Counted from the stretch's first letter, positions 7,192-15,097 are shown. The stretch is 15,097 nt of DNA from Oscillospiraceae bacterium (GCA_902803365.1 CADCPU010000034.1:1-15097); one strand, 5' to 3'. A program made the numbers and translations. Notes: generated by a model from the letters alone, not told the origin.

Positions 7192-8445
7192 TCAAGACAT
7201 TTGGATTGAGTCTTGGATCGAGTCTTCCTCTTCAACCTTGTCTTCTTCAACGACCTTCGGCTCAAGCCTGCTCCTTCTGACTCTGAGAGCCACGAGGATG
7301 ATTCCGATGAAGAACAGTACTATCGCAAAGAGACATACCGCTTCGACAACGAAGAGTCGCTCATATGTCAGGATCGATGCCTTTTCCCAATAAGGGAACT
7401 GGTAATCCGCTGTATCATTCTCGAACTTACCTACTGGGATATTGTGCTCGTATACCTTGTCCACCCTGAATCTGCCCGTATTGCTGACGATGAGCTGCAT
7501 AGGATCTTCCGCATTGTATGAAGGCAGAGCGGCAAGAACGTCTGATCTTGCAACACCCTTAACTGCCTCAGGGAGCATTACCTCATAGCATGTGATCGCG
7601 ATCGTCTTTACAGGTCCTTCAGGATTCTCACTGAAGTAATTGTTCTTGTTAAGTTCCTCAACGACACTGAAATAACAGAATACTCTGTTCTTGTCAGATC
7701 CCGTTATCTTGTCTACGTCAGTCTTCTTCTCTCTGATGACACCGCAGATGACAAAATCCTTGTCCCAAAGACTGATCTTCTCGCCCGTTACATCATAGGA
7801 CTTGAACATCTCCCATGCGAGATTGTCATTAACGACTATAAGGTTCTCGTATTCCGAACCGTCGACATCAGCCGGAAGGAATCCGCCGGACATATATTCG
7901 AACGGATGGAATGCAGTAAAGTTACCGCCTACAGCAACGACCTCGGCCGTGGTATTCATGTCTCTTTCGATCTCAGAAGAATCAACGACCTGAGACTTTG
8001 TATAGTTGACATCAGCCATGAACTGAGTTGAGAAGCAATCCTCCCATCCCTTCGGCTTAACTTCCTTAGTCTCGGAAGCGACAGTCTTCTTACCGGAGTC
8101 TACCGTTCCCTGCAAAGCCTTACGCATATCCTTGATGGAATCACGTGACAATGCGTTACCTTCAACATCCTGATAGAGAGGTACCTTGTCTCCGATCTTC
8201 TCGGTCTTTGAGAATACAGATATCTGTCTGTATGAGGTCTCGGAATTATTCTGCCAGTAGTCGGCCATTCGCTGATCGGATCTCGCATCCAAAAGATTGA
8301 ATATGATGATACCCATCGCGATCATAAGTCCGACCGCTACCAATAGGACCCAGAAGTGCGCCGTGAGAACTATATTCTTGAAAGTCTTACCGGTGGATTT
8401 TCTTATATCCTTCCAGTAGTCCTTTATCCAATCAAGTATTCCCAT
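7192..8445 (-). CDS. MacB-like periplasmic-core-domain membrane protein without the FtsX core
   Basis: This 417-residue protein has one N-terminal membrane helix (about 31-52), an extracytoplasmic domain of about 310 residues, one C-terminal helix (about 364-388) and an acidic cytoplasmic tail. The stretch from MSGGFLPADVDG (about 185) through IVVNDNLAWEMF to KDFVICGVI (about 237) matches the pattern of the MacB periplasmic core domain. True MacB-type exporters continue into an FtsX unit with three more helices and need an ATPase; neither is present here. The start lies 8 bases after an AAGGAG site embedded at the end of the adaptor gene, with a 5-base gap, so translation is probably coupled. 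Partnership with the HlyD-type adaptor upstream resembles MacA-MacB pairing. It probably acts as a scaffold or mechanical element rather than a pump; this is inferred. Confidence 0.8.
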   Translation of the reverse strand: MGILDWIKDYWKDIRKSTGKTFKNIVLTAHFWVLLVAVGLMIAMGIIIFNLLDARSDQRMADYWQNNSETSYRQISVFSKTEKIGDKVPLYQDVEGNALSRDSIKDMRKALQGTVDSGKKTVASETKEVKPKGWEDCFSTQFMADVNYTKSQVVDSSEIERDMNTTAEVVAVGGNFTAFHPFEYMSGGFLPADVDGSEYENLIVVNDNLAWEMFKSYDVTGEKISLWDKDFVICGVIREKKTDVDKITGSDKNRVFCYFSVVEELNKNNYFSENPEGPVKTIAITCYEVMLPEAVKGVARSDVLAALPSYNAEDPMQLIVSNTGRFRVDKVYEHNIPVGKFENDTADYQFPYWEKASILTYERLFVVEAVCLFAIVLFFIGIILVALRVRRSRLEPKVVEEDKVEEEDSIQDSIQMS

Positions 8446-8450
8446 TCGCG

Positions 8451-10142
8451 TTACTCCTTCTTGCTATAGTCCTGAAGTCTTACGCGATCTCCGTCCTTGA
8501 GCGGTTCTTCGCTTCGTGTTACATACTGATATTTGTCATCGAGCTTCTCGCCCTTGATAGCTGTTCTTGCACCGTCACTGTTTTCGATCTCAACATCGAT
8601 CTTCTTAACAGTGAACTTGCTTCCGAGAGGAGTGGAGCTCTCGATGAGTGCATATACGAAGTTACCGGAATTGTCCTTGATAACTGCGCTGCTCGGAACG
8701 ATGCAGTCATACTGATCGTTGCTCTTACCTGCCGTAACCGTGATAGGCTCATCCTGATAGAGGTACTCGGCCTTTACTTCACAAACTACGATCCTCGTTC
8801 CTCTCGGGTCGTCCGGATCAGGCTTGATCGTCTTGATGATGCACTTATCGAATTCGCTGGAATCAGGAATGAGTTCCTGACCCTGTGCCATGCCTCTTAC
8901 ATCTTCTGTCTTAAAGCTGAACTTTACTTCACCCTTAGGATCTTCAGGGATGATCGCAAAGAGCTTATCGTCTTCTGTAAGCGTAGCGCCTTCCGAAGCG
9001 GTTATATTTGTGATATAGCCTGTTGCAGGGCACTTGATCTCCGTGATCTTGTTACTTTCTTCGATCTTCGCTATCTTCTTCTGGAGTTTTTCGATCTCCT
9101 CGTCAGCTTTCTTTTTTGCATCGGCATTCTTATCTCTTGTGATACCTGCATTGATCTGAGCATCAGAGAGAGTCTTTCTTGCTTCTGCAAGATTCTTGTT
9201 TGCCTCATCCAATGCCTTCTGAGCTTCTTCAACCGTCTTTGTGGAAGAAGCACCGTCGATGATGCCTGTTGCATCGCCGATTATACCTTCAAGTCTTGTC
9301 TTCTCAGCGGAAGATGTATTTACTCTGTTCTGAGCATCCTCGAGGCTTTCTGCAAGATTTGCCTTCTCTGCATTGAGATTATCCATCTCGACGATGACTG
9401 CAAGAGGAGTGTTAGGATCAGGTGTTACAGGAGCGGATCCCGGAGGCGTCGGTTCAGGGATCTCCTGGCCTGCGATCTCATACATTACGAGTTTGTCCTG
9501 AAGATTTGCGATCTCAGTATCGATCTCGCTCATCCTTCCCTGGATAGTCTCAACAGAAGACGTAGCTGCATCAAATTCAGCAGTAGCTGCTGCAAGAGCC
9601 GGAGAGTTTGCATCGATCGTAGCCTGTGCGGAAGCGATCGTGCCGTCTCTGTTCTGTGCAAGGTTAAGATCGTTCTGAGCTGCAGTAACTGCATCCTCAT
9701 ACATCTTTACGGAATCTTCCGCAGATTTGGTCGTCGAATCATCAGACTGTGGAGTTCTCTCGTCGTATTTCTTCTCATCAAGCTTGGTCTTAAGCTCGTC
9801 CTTGAGCTGCTGAAGGGTCTCGTCCTCTTCATCAACCGTCTCGAGAGTTACTGCAACTGTCGAATCCTTCTCGGCCATATCGTAGTTAGTAACATCAACG
9901 CTCTTGATCTTACGGCCTGCGAGGTCCTTAGGAACCTTATATTCGATCTTATTAACTATATCCACGGTTGACTTTGCCGTATGGGCAAAGGACAGTGTAC
10001 CTCTCTGTGAATACTCTGCCACTACCTTAGGTATCGTTGCATTCATGATCGTATTTGAGAAGAATGTCAAAAGAAGCATTATTACGAGGAATGCAACTAT
10101 CGCCCTTACTACCCATTTTCTGGTTTTCTTTTTGTCAGCCAT
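8451..10142 (-). CDS. HlyD/MacA-type membrane fusion (adaptor) protein with very long coiled coils
   Basis: This 563-residue protein has an N-terminal membrane anchor (about 10-30) and then an extracytoplasmic part. Two long helical arms at about 103-222 and 250-365 are rich in Ala, Glu, Lys and Gln heptads and are separated by a proline-rich turn (EPTPPGSAPVTPDPNTP, about 230-246). This is the antiparallel hairpin layout of adaptor proteins. The second lipoyl half follows at about 366-398 (ITEIKCPATGYITNITASEG), then beta-barrel and membrane-proximal parts to the end. The first lipoyl half (about 50-100) is diverged. Gram-positive relatives usually have about 370-450 residues. The start has a GGAGGC site. 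The gene sits 38 bases after a MalG-type permease and is coupled to the MacB-like gene, an unusual setting because adaptors normally serve exporters. Confidence 0.85.
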   Translation of the reverse strand: MADKKKTRKWVVRAIVAFLVIMLLLTFFSNTIMNATIPKVVAEYSQRGTLSFAHTAKSTVDIVNKIEYKVPKDLAGRKIKSVDVTNYDMAEKDSTVAVTLETVDEEDETLQQLKDELKTKLDEKKYDERTPQSDDSTTKSAEDSVKMYEDAVTAAQNDLNLAQNRDGTIASAQATIDANSPALAAATAEFDAATSSVETIQGRMSEIDTEIANLQDKLVMYEIAGQEIPEPTPPGSAPVTPDPNTPLAVIVEMDNLNAEKANLAESLEDAQNRVNTSSAEKTRLEGIIGDATGIIDGASSTKTVEEAQKALDEANKNLAEARKTLSDAQINAGITRDKNADAKKKADEEIEKLQKKIAKIEESNKITEIKCPATGYITNITASEGATLTEDDKLFAIIPEDPKGEVKFSFKTEDVRGMAQGQELIPDSSEFDKCIIKTIKPDPDDPRGTRIVVCEVKAEYLYQDEPITVTAGKSNDQYDCIVPSSAVIKDNSGNFVYALIESSTPLGSKFTVKKIDVEIENSDGARTAIKGEKLDDKYQYVTRSEEPLKDGDRVRLQDYSKKE

Positions 10143-10180
10143 TTTACGCCTCCGCTGTTTTAATATTCATATATCATTTA

Positions 10181-11254
10181 TTACTTGATTCCCGAGTGTG
10201 AGATACCCTCTACCAGATATTCCTCACCCAAGAGGAATATGAGGAGCGCCGGTATCATGTAGAGTGCCGATGCCGCAAACGCGATACCTATCTCCGCTTC
10301 ATTGATCTGTGACAGGAATACCGACAAAGGCTGTTTGTTGGCATCAGTCAAGAGAACGAGCGGCTGCTCAACCATGTTCCAGTAGTCGATGAAGAGCAGG
10401 ATCGCAAGAGCAAAGATAGCGCTCTTACATGTAGGAAGTGCGATCTTGGTGAAGATCTGCCATTCTGTTGCACCGTCAAGCTTCGCAGCTTCGATGTACG
10501 AAGACGGGATCTGTCTCATGTACTTCGTCAGGAGGAAGCAGCTGAATGTCGAGAATATACCCGGCAGTATGATCGCCAGGAACGAATCAAGGATGTTCAA
10601 CTTCTCGGCTATCATGTAGTTCGGAACGAGCGTTACCTGGAAAGGCATGAGCATCAAGATTACATACGAGAAGAACAAGATCTCTCTTCTCCTTCTTCTG
10701 TATCTCGCAAAGCTGTACGATGCGAGAGATGATACCGCCAACTGACCCAAAACGATAGGCACTACCATGATGACGGAGTTCCAGAACTTGAGAAGGTATG
10801 CAGGACTCATGATGAGGAGAGTCTTATACTGCTCAAACGTTACCTTCTCAGGTACTACACGGAGTACAGGAGTCTTATCGATATAAGTCGCGCCGTTTTC
10901 CTTGGCGTAACCTGAGAGACTCTGGAAGATAACACCGTAGTTATCCTGGATCTCCGCTGATGACATGAATGAGTTGATGAACGTGTAGAAGATCGGGATG
11001 AGAGCCAGGATAGCAAGTACAATTGCAATGATGACTCCGACGCTCATGGCAACCTTGGTAGCTGCATTACGTCTGGCGAGGACACCCGCCGCCCTCTTAC
11101 GTTCTTTATCAAAATATGCTTTCTTCTCTTCTTCAGTCATATGAGAGAACTTGCTCTCATAGATGAAGTCTTCGGAGAAGACCTTACGACGAGCCCTGGT
11201 GGCAGCCAATCTGCGTTGTTTACGTATAAACTCCTTATTACTGCTGTTTTCCAT
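10181..11254 (-). CDS. Carbohydrate ABC transporter permease, MalG type, with basic N-terminal extension
   Basis: This 357-residue membrane subunit has a highly charged cytoplasmic N-terminus of about 66 residues (many Arg and Lys, for example RKQRRLAATRARRK) before TM1 at about 70-93. The loop after TM1 is also longer than usual (about 97-150). The EAA loop at about 255-274 (EAAKLDGATEWQIFTKIALP) and the C-terminal half are typical of MalG-like permeases. The start has a GAGGAG site six bases upstream, formed by the end of the preceding permease gene with a 3-base gap. It pairs with that MalF-type subunit and with the large binding lipoprotein. Substrate is unknown. Confidence 0.93.
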   Translation of the reverse strand: MENSSNKEFIRKQRRLAATRARRKVFSEDFIYESKFSHMTEEEKKAYFDKERKRAAGVLARRNAATKVAMSVGVIIAIVLAILALIPIFYTFINSFMSSAEIQDNYGVIFQSLSGYAKENGATYIDKTPVLRVVPEKVTFEQYKTLLIMSPAYLLKFWNSVIMVVPIVLGQLAVSSLASYSFARYRRRRREILFFSYVILMLMPFQVTLVPNYMIAEKLNILDSFLAIILPGIFSTFSCFLLTKYMRQIPSSYIEAAKLDGATEWQIFTKIALPTCKSAIFALAILLFIDYWNMVEQPLVLLTDANKQPLSVFLSQINEAEIGIAFAASALYMIPALLIFLLGEEYLVEGISHSGIK

Positions 11255-11257
11255 GGC

Positions 11258-12202
11258 TTACTCCTCGATATCTCCGCCGAACTTAGCCTCTGCAAAGAAG
11301 AGGATACCGACGATAATGATCATTGCGATACACATTACGATCGCACCGGAAGACAATCTTGAATAGTCGAGGTGCGTGAACTGGTTGTTCATGAAGTGCT
11401 GCAACATATAAAGTGAATTAACAGGGTAGTCACCCGTCAAGAGGTAAACCTCACGGAAGATCTTGAACGAGTTGATGAGTGACATGATACCGACGAAGAA
11501 GATCGTCGAGCTCAGGTAATACATCTTGATCGAGAAGAATCTCTTGATCGGACCTGCACCGTCCATCTTAGCCGATTCGATGACCTCGCCCGGGATGTTG
11601 TTGAGAGCCGCGAGGAACAATACCATGTTGTAACCGAGGTTCTTCCACAGGAACATGATGAGGATGACTATCTGTGCGTTTTCTGATTTGAACCAGTCGA
11701 TCTTGTCGAGCCCGAAAAGGCTGTCGAACCATCCGTTGATAACGCCGTTATAGCTGAAGAATACCTGCCAGATAAGAACTATCGAAGCAACCGGTACCAT
11801 CATCGGATTCAAAAGGATACTTCTAAAGACACTCTTACCCGGCATACCGCTGTTCAGGAGGAGCGCTATAAGAAGCGCTAAGATTACTGCCAGAGGAACT
11901 GCAAGAGCTGCAAATGTGAGGGTGTTTTTAGAAGCAGACTGGAAAGCTGAATTACTTAATACTCGCTCGTAGTTTGCAAAACCTACAAAAGTTGAATTGG
12001 TTGAAGATTTCTGAAACGATGTGATCAACAGCATCGCCAAAGGAAGGAAGAAGAAGAGCACTACGCCTGCAAGGCTCGGGAGAAGATATCCCGTAAAGAC
12101 TCCCCAATCCAAGAGCTTTCTTCTCATGTGGAGTTTTTTCTTCTGCCTGGAAAGATTGGTCTTCTTGATCAGCTCTTCCCTTGTTTTATTTATGTCAGAC
12201 AT
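11258..12202 (-). CDS. Carbohydrate ABC transporter permease, MalF type
   Basis: This 314-residue protein has a basic cytoplasmic N-terminus, TM1 at about 36-61, the FVGFANYERVL motif at about 72-82 in the normal short loop, and an EAA loop at about 209-228 (ESAKMDGAGPIKRFFSIKM). The usual proline after the EAA helix (LP or MP) is replaced by MYYL, a small deviation. I start at the ATG at 12200-12202, which begins MSDINKTREELIKK and has an AAGGA-like site about ten bases upstream. The open frame continues 52 codons further back through a hairpin leader, but that stretch looks non-coding. Unlike the MalF-type subunit of the other cluster, it has no large insertion. Confidence 0.92.
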   Translation of the reverse strand: MSDINKTREELIKKTNLSRQKKKLHMRRKLLDWGVFTGYLLPSLAGVVLFFFLPLAMLLITSFQKSSTNSTFVGFANYERVLSNSAFQSASKNTLTFAALAVPLAVILALLIALLLNSGMPGKSVFRSILLNPMMVPVASIVLIWQVFFSYNGVINGWFDSLFGLDKIDWFKSENAQIVILIMFLWKNLGYNMVLFLAALNNIPGEVIESAKMDGAGPIKRFFSIKMYYLSSTIFFVGIMSLINSFKIFREVYLLTGDYPVNSLYMLQHFMNNQFTHLDYSRLSSGAIVMCIAMIIIVGILFFAEAKFGGDIEE

Positions 12203-12280
12203 ATATCTGTATTCCTTTTTTCCCAATATTATAAATAATTTATCCTTATACCAAAGAAAAGTCCATACTCTGTGCCCTGT

Positions 12281-12320
12281 CAAGCCTCCAAAATCTCGGA
12301 CTTGTGATCTTGGAGGCTTG
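12281..12320. other. Hairpin in the leader between binding protein and permease genes
   Basis: Perfect 11-base arms (12281-12291, CAAGCCTCCAA, and 12310-12320) enclose an 18-base loop. Neither strand has a T-run directly after it, so it is not a normal terminator. It lies about 80 bases before the permease start within the 215-base gap 12203-12417. An mRNA stability element or attenuator are possible roles. Confidence 0.55.
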
Positions 12321-12366
12321 GGTATTGGGACATAAAGTTTTGTTCTTTGTGAGAACACTATTTAGA

Positions 12367-12398
12367 CGATACAAAAACCGTGTTTGTTTCGTGTATCG
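12367..12398. other. Second hairpin, just after the binding-protein stop
   Basis: Arms 12367-12379 and 12386-12398 pair with a CGATACA core and a mismatched inner part. The T-tract (12403-12409) lies on the side that would suit plus-strand termination, yet no plus-strand gene is seen. On the minus strand it follows the stop by about 20 bases and could protect the upstream mRNA. Confidence 0.45.
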
Positions 12399-12417
12399 GA
12401 TATTTTTTTAAAATTTA

Positions 12418-14832
12418 TCAGGAACGCTCGTCGATAATTGTCTGAGCTCTGTCATTGATGTTCTTGATAACGGTATCGATATCCGTCTGACCTGCGAAGT
12501 AACCCTGGAGTTCCTCGTGGATAACGTTCATGACTGCAGGATCTGTCGTGCTGCTGACGGAAGCCTTCTCGAGGATCTTGAGATATGTTTCCTTAGCACC
12601 TTCATTTGGCTTGCTGACACCGAGGGATGTGATCTGTGCTTCAGGGATACCCATTTCCAAATATGTCTCATAAAGGCTTGCGTAATCGTCGTATGCCTTA
12701 TCAAGTACGTCAAGCTCAGCATTCTTGTTGATTACGTTGCACTCGCCCTGCTTCTGGATATCTTCTGACATAAGAGTCTTAATGAAATCCCAGCATCCGT
12801 CCTTGACCTCAGACTTGGAAGAGATAGCTACGGAAGATACTGCATCGATGCTCGGACCGCGTCCGTCAACTGAAGGGAGACCGTAAAGACCGAGTTCCTT
12901 TTTATCACCGATGGATGTAAAGTACATCTCGATATTGTAAAGGTAAAGTCTCGTTGCTTCAGGAACCTCATAGTTGGTGACGATATTACCCATTTCATCG
13001 GTATTTACATAGTAATCCTCGTCATTGCTTGTCATTGTCTCGGATACGTTATCCTTAACGAATTCGGCGAGTGCGCGGAAAGCATCATCGTCAAAGTTTG
13101 CCTTGCCGTCCTTGATCCAGAGATCGATCATCGGAGCTGCAAGATCTGAGAAGTACTCGACTCTGTCTCTGTACTCTGAGATAGGATCCTGACCGTTGCA
13201 GACTTCGTCAAGGAACTTCTTGTATTCTTCAAAAGTGAATCCTTCCTTGTCGCCCTTTACATTCTCGGTAGAAGTAGCGATACCTTCGAGAGCATAGCTC
13301 AAAGGAAGGTTATAGAGCTTGCCGTCAACCTGGGAAGCATCAATAACATTTACATAGAAATCATCCTTGTTGACACCCTTTTCACCCGTGATGTATTTAT
13401 TAAGATCTTCAAGGTACTCTTCGTTTTGGAGCTCGTTAACACCCGAAGCATTCAAGATGATGTCAGGACCTGTTCCGCCCATGAGGTCAACTGCGAGCTC
13501 ATTTGTCATATTTGCTACAGCCTTATTCCTCTCGTTCTCCTGTGTATAGGAATCCTTATCACCGCTGCCGGAATATACAGCTTCGAGCTCAGAATCATCA
13601 GCCATCTCAAGCTTAACGAAGTATTCGCTGTTCGTCTCGTTAAATGTTCTGATACCTTCGGCCTCATCATTTGCGATATAGGAACCAAGGGACTGGGCTC
13701 TGATGACCTTCTTGCCTGCATTAGGATTCTTGTCAGCCTTCTCTAAGATATAAAGAGTATTCTGGGAATTAAGACCTGACAGACCATAATCAATGTAGTT
13801 GAGATAGAATGCACCGTCCTGAATATCGATGATCTCTGAATTTGCAACATGATTTACATTGACATTGCAGTCACCGATACCGCACAAGAGCTCATCATCT
13901 CCGCCGTCATTGACTTTCTTCATGCCTTCGTTATCGAAGTAATATGCTTCACCGTCAGCAGATGTAAACGAAGATCCAACTCTGTTCGAAGAAGTATCCT
14001 CCTCGAGCTTTGTAGCTTTACCTGAAGAGATATCGACCTTACATCTGAAAGGATAACCTTCACCATTACATGAGAACAACAATGTGTTGTCTCCGTCGAG
14101 AGAGAATCTGTCACAGCTGTAGATACCGTCTTCCTTAAGGTCGCCTGAAACATTTGCCGTAGATACGAGTTCACCGTTATCCTGGATATAGAGCTTCAGC
14201 TCTGATGATGATTCAGTATAGTTTACGGATACGAGCACTGTGTACTTACCGACGGATTTTACAGTTTGGATATACGCACCACTGTCAACATCAAGCTCAG
14301 TCGGTTTTCCAAGCTCACCCTTCTCGAGATCAAATGCTGCGGAATATGTCTTGGATTTCTGTTCCATCGCATCGCTTATCGTGTAATAAACTACAATGGT
14401 GTCTCCGGATCTTGCTACTGAATTTACCTGAGCGACCTTGGACTTGTCTTTGTTGAGAAGCTCTGAGATATCTGTCTTGTTCTCAAGCTTACCTTCCTTA
14501 TCGAAAACTGCGATCTCATTCAAGATCAAAGAGTTGTAATCAAAATCAGGCTTCATTGCATCCTTGATGTTGTAATTTCTTTCACAGAGATAGTTAACTA
14601 CGATCTTGTCGCCTGCGATGATCGGAGTACCGCTCTGGACCATTGCGAATTCAGCCTGATCATATCCTGCATCGAGGACCAGCTTCTTTGTGTTGTACCA
14701 GAGATCGTCTTCAGCGATCTCAACAGCTGAGCCTGAATTCTTGTCCTTGCTGCATCCGGCCATTACGGCTCCCGCACCCATTACCATTGCTACTGCCAAA
14801 GTGCATGACATTACTTTTTTAAGATTTACCAT
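12418..14832 (-). CDS. Large sugar-binding lipoprotein: propeller-like N-terminal half fused to solute-binding domain
   Basis: This 804-residue lipoprotein (signal peptide ending VMAGC, Cys27) starts the operon. Residues about 40-370 form a series of beta strand repeats with IVVNYLCERN, DTIVVYYTISD, KYTVLVSVNY, NTLLFSCNGEGY and GEAYYFDNEG, resembling successive blades of a beta-propeller. Residues about 375-804 look like a family 1 extracellular solute-binding domain, with the signature VDLMGGTGPDIILNASG at about 448-464, DGKLYNLPLSYALEGIATS, and a C-terminal helical region. Ordinary binding proteins have 400-480 residues, so the N-terminal half is an addition. The start has an AAGGAG site six bases upstream. 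It would deliver ligand to the two permeases encoded next. The ligand is not known; the N-terminal half might bind polymer or partner proteins. Confidence 0.88.
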   Translation of the reverse strand: MVNLKKVMSCTLAVAMVMGAGAVMAGCSKDKNSGSAVEIAEDDLWYNTKKLVLDAGYDQAEFAMVQSGTPIIAGDKIVVNYLCERNYNIKDAMKPDFDYNSLILNEIAVFDKEGKLENKTDISELLNKDKSKVAQVNSVARSGDTIVVYYTISDAMEQKSKTYSAAFDLEKGELGKPTELDVDSGAYIQTVKSVGKYTVLVSVNYTESSSELKLYIQDNGELVSTANVSGDLKEDGIYSCDRFSLDGDNTLLFSCNGEGYPFRCKVDISSGKATKLEEDTSSNRVGSSFTSADGEAYYFDNEGMKKVNDGGDDELLCGIGDCNVNVNHVANSEIIDIQDGAFYLNYIDYGLSGLNSQNTLYILEKADKNPNAGKKVIRAQSLGSYIANDEAEGIRTFNETNSEYFVKLEMADDSELEAVYSGSGDKDSYTQENERNKAVANMTNELAVDLMGGTGPDIILNASGVNELQNEEYLEDLNKYITGEKGVNKDDFYVNVIDASQVDGKLYNLPLSYALEGIATSTENVKGDKEGFTFEEYKKFLDEVCNGQDPISEYRDRVEYFSDLAAPMIDLWIKDGKANFDDDAFRALAEFVKDNVSETMTSNDEDYYVNTDEMGNIVTNYEVPEATRLYLYNIEMYFTSIGDKKELGLYGLPSVDGRGPSIDAVSSVAISSKSEVKDGCWDFIKTLMSEDIQKQGECNVINKNAELDVLDKAYDDYASLYETYLEMGIPEAQITSLGVSKPNEGAKETYLKILEKASVSSTTDPAVMNVIHEELQGYFAGQTDIDTVIKNINDRAQTIIDERS

Positions 14833-14969
14833 TGTTTTCTCCTTTTCTTCGGGAATCGTTTATTGTTGAATTGTAAGCCGAAACTCGTTCTTCCCTTTAT
14901 GCTTTGAGATTATAGAGTTCACGTATAAAGAAAACGTAAAGAGAGCTTTAAGATTTCTTTCACGTTGAG

Positions 14970-14998
14970 ATTATCGTATAGTCAAGGGTCCCAAACAA
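14970..14998 (-). promoter_or_regulatory. Candidate sigma-A promoter of the five-gene operon
   Basis: On the minus strand a TTGTTT -35 box (14993-14998) is 17 bases from a GATAAT -10 box (14970-14975). This would give a leader of about 130 bases. A second TATAAT hexamer at 14909-14914 lacks a well-spaced -35 box and is less convincing. Confidence 0.5.
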
Positions 14999-15008
14999 TC
15001 TGATAACA

Positions 15009-15036
15009 TTACATTTGCGGGGATTTTCTTACATTT
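15009..15036 (-). promoter_or_regulatory. Direct AAATGTAA repeats upstream of the -35 box
   Basis: AAATGTAA (minus strand) occurs at 15009-15016 and 15029-15036, exactly 20 bases apart, about two helical turns. The near copy ends about ten bases upstream of the -35 box. ACATTACA at 15006-15013 is also mirrored by TGTAATGT at 15038-15045. This placement fits an activator of the AraC or response-regulator type; no such gene is in the window. Confidence 0.4.
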
Positions 15037-15071
15037 CTGTAATGTCACTTGTAAGCTTATCCCGGCATAAC

Positions 15072-15097
15072 AAAAGGGGCATCTCAGCCATCTGAGA
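15072..15097 (-). terminator. Terminator of an upstream gene, cut by the right edge
   Basis: TCTCAG (15082-15087) and CTGAGA (15092-15097) form a perfect stem around CCAT. On the minus strand it is followed by TGCCCC and then TTTTG. The TGCCCC would pair with GGGGCA if the next bases beyond the edge read TGCCCC on the plus strand, completing a 12-base terminator stem. It probably ends a minus-strand gene to the right. Confidence 0.6.

Noticed and set aside
12203..12358. 52-codon N-terminal extension of the MalF-type permease
   Set aside because: It runs through a perfect 11-base hairpin, has no ribosome site at its start, and its product is unlike permease N-termini; the ATG at 12200-12202 fits better.
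1..15097. CRISPR array, insertion sequence, tRNA, rRNA or prophage genes
   Set aside because: No spaced repeats, transposase, integrase, cloverleaf or rRNA-like sequence was seen; every coding stretch belongs to transport, envelope or sugar metabolism genes.

Overview
The window reads as a low-to-mid-GC Gram-positive anaerobe of the Clostridia type, plausibly a gut or rumen fibre degrader. The evidence is strong GGAGG-type ribosome binding sites, lipoprotein signal peptides with Thr/Ala/Glu/Pro-rich linkers, carbohydrate ABC importers lacking a dedicated ATPase gene, and a cellobiose phosphorylase closely resembling clostridial enzymes. The genus cannot be fixed from the sequence. All nine supported genes lie on the minus strand, so the window is best read from right to left.

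Right part (about 15097 to 7138): the window opens inside a terminator hairpin of an upstream gene beyond the edge. A candidate sigma-A promoter follows, with two direct AAATGTAA repeats just upstream of its -35 box. The operon then runs: an 804-residue lipoprotein in which a beta-rich, propeller-like N-terminal half is fused to an extracellular sugar-binding domain; a 215-base leader with two hairpins; a MalF-type permease; a MalG-type permease; a HlyD-type adaptor with very long coiled coils; and a protein resembling the extracytoplasmic domain of MacB but without the FtsX membrane core. A terminator follows. An importer operon carrying export-type adaptor and MacB-like parts, with no ATPase gene, is the most unusual arrangement here.

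Middle (7105 to 5712): a lipoprotein of unknown function with a TPEPTA-repeat linker, then a 428-base AT-rich intergenic region. That region holds a 17-base palindrome matching the PerR/Fur-family 7-1-7 layout, a 14-base palindrome, a TTGTAAA/TTTACAA inverted repeat and several GGGCAA copies.

Left part (5711 to 1): a cellodextrin-type transport and catabolism cluster. It consists of a sugar-binding lipoprotein, a strong hairpin, a MalF-type permease enlarged by about 510 residues between TM1 and the rest of the membrane domain, a translationally coupled MalG-type permease, a terminator, and the start of cellobiose phosphorylase (GH94), which runs off the left edge. The working model is ABC import of cellobiose or cellodextrins powered by a shared ATPase encoded elsewhere, then intracellular phosphorolysis to glucose 1-phosphate and glucose.
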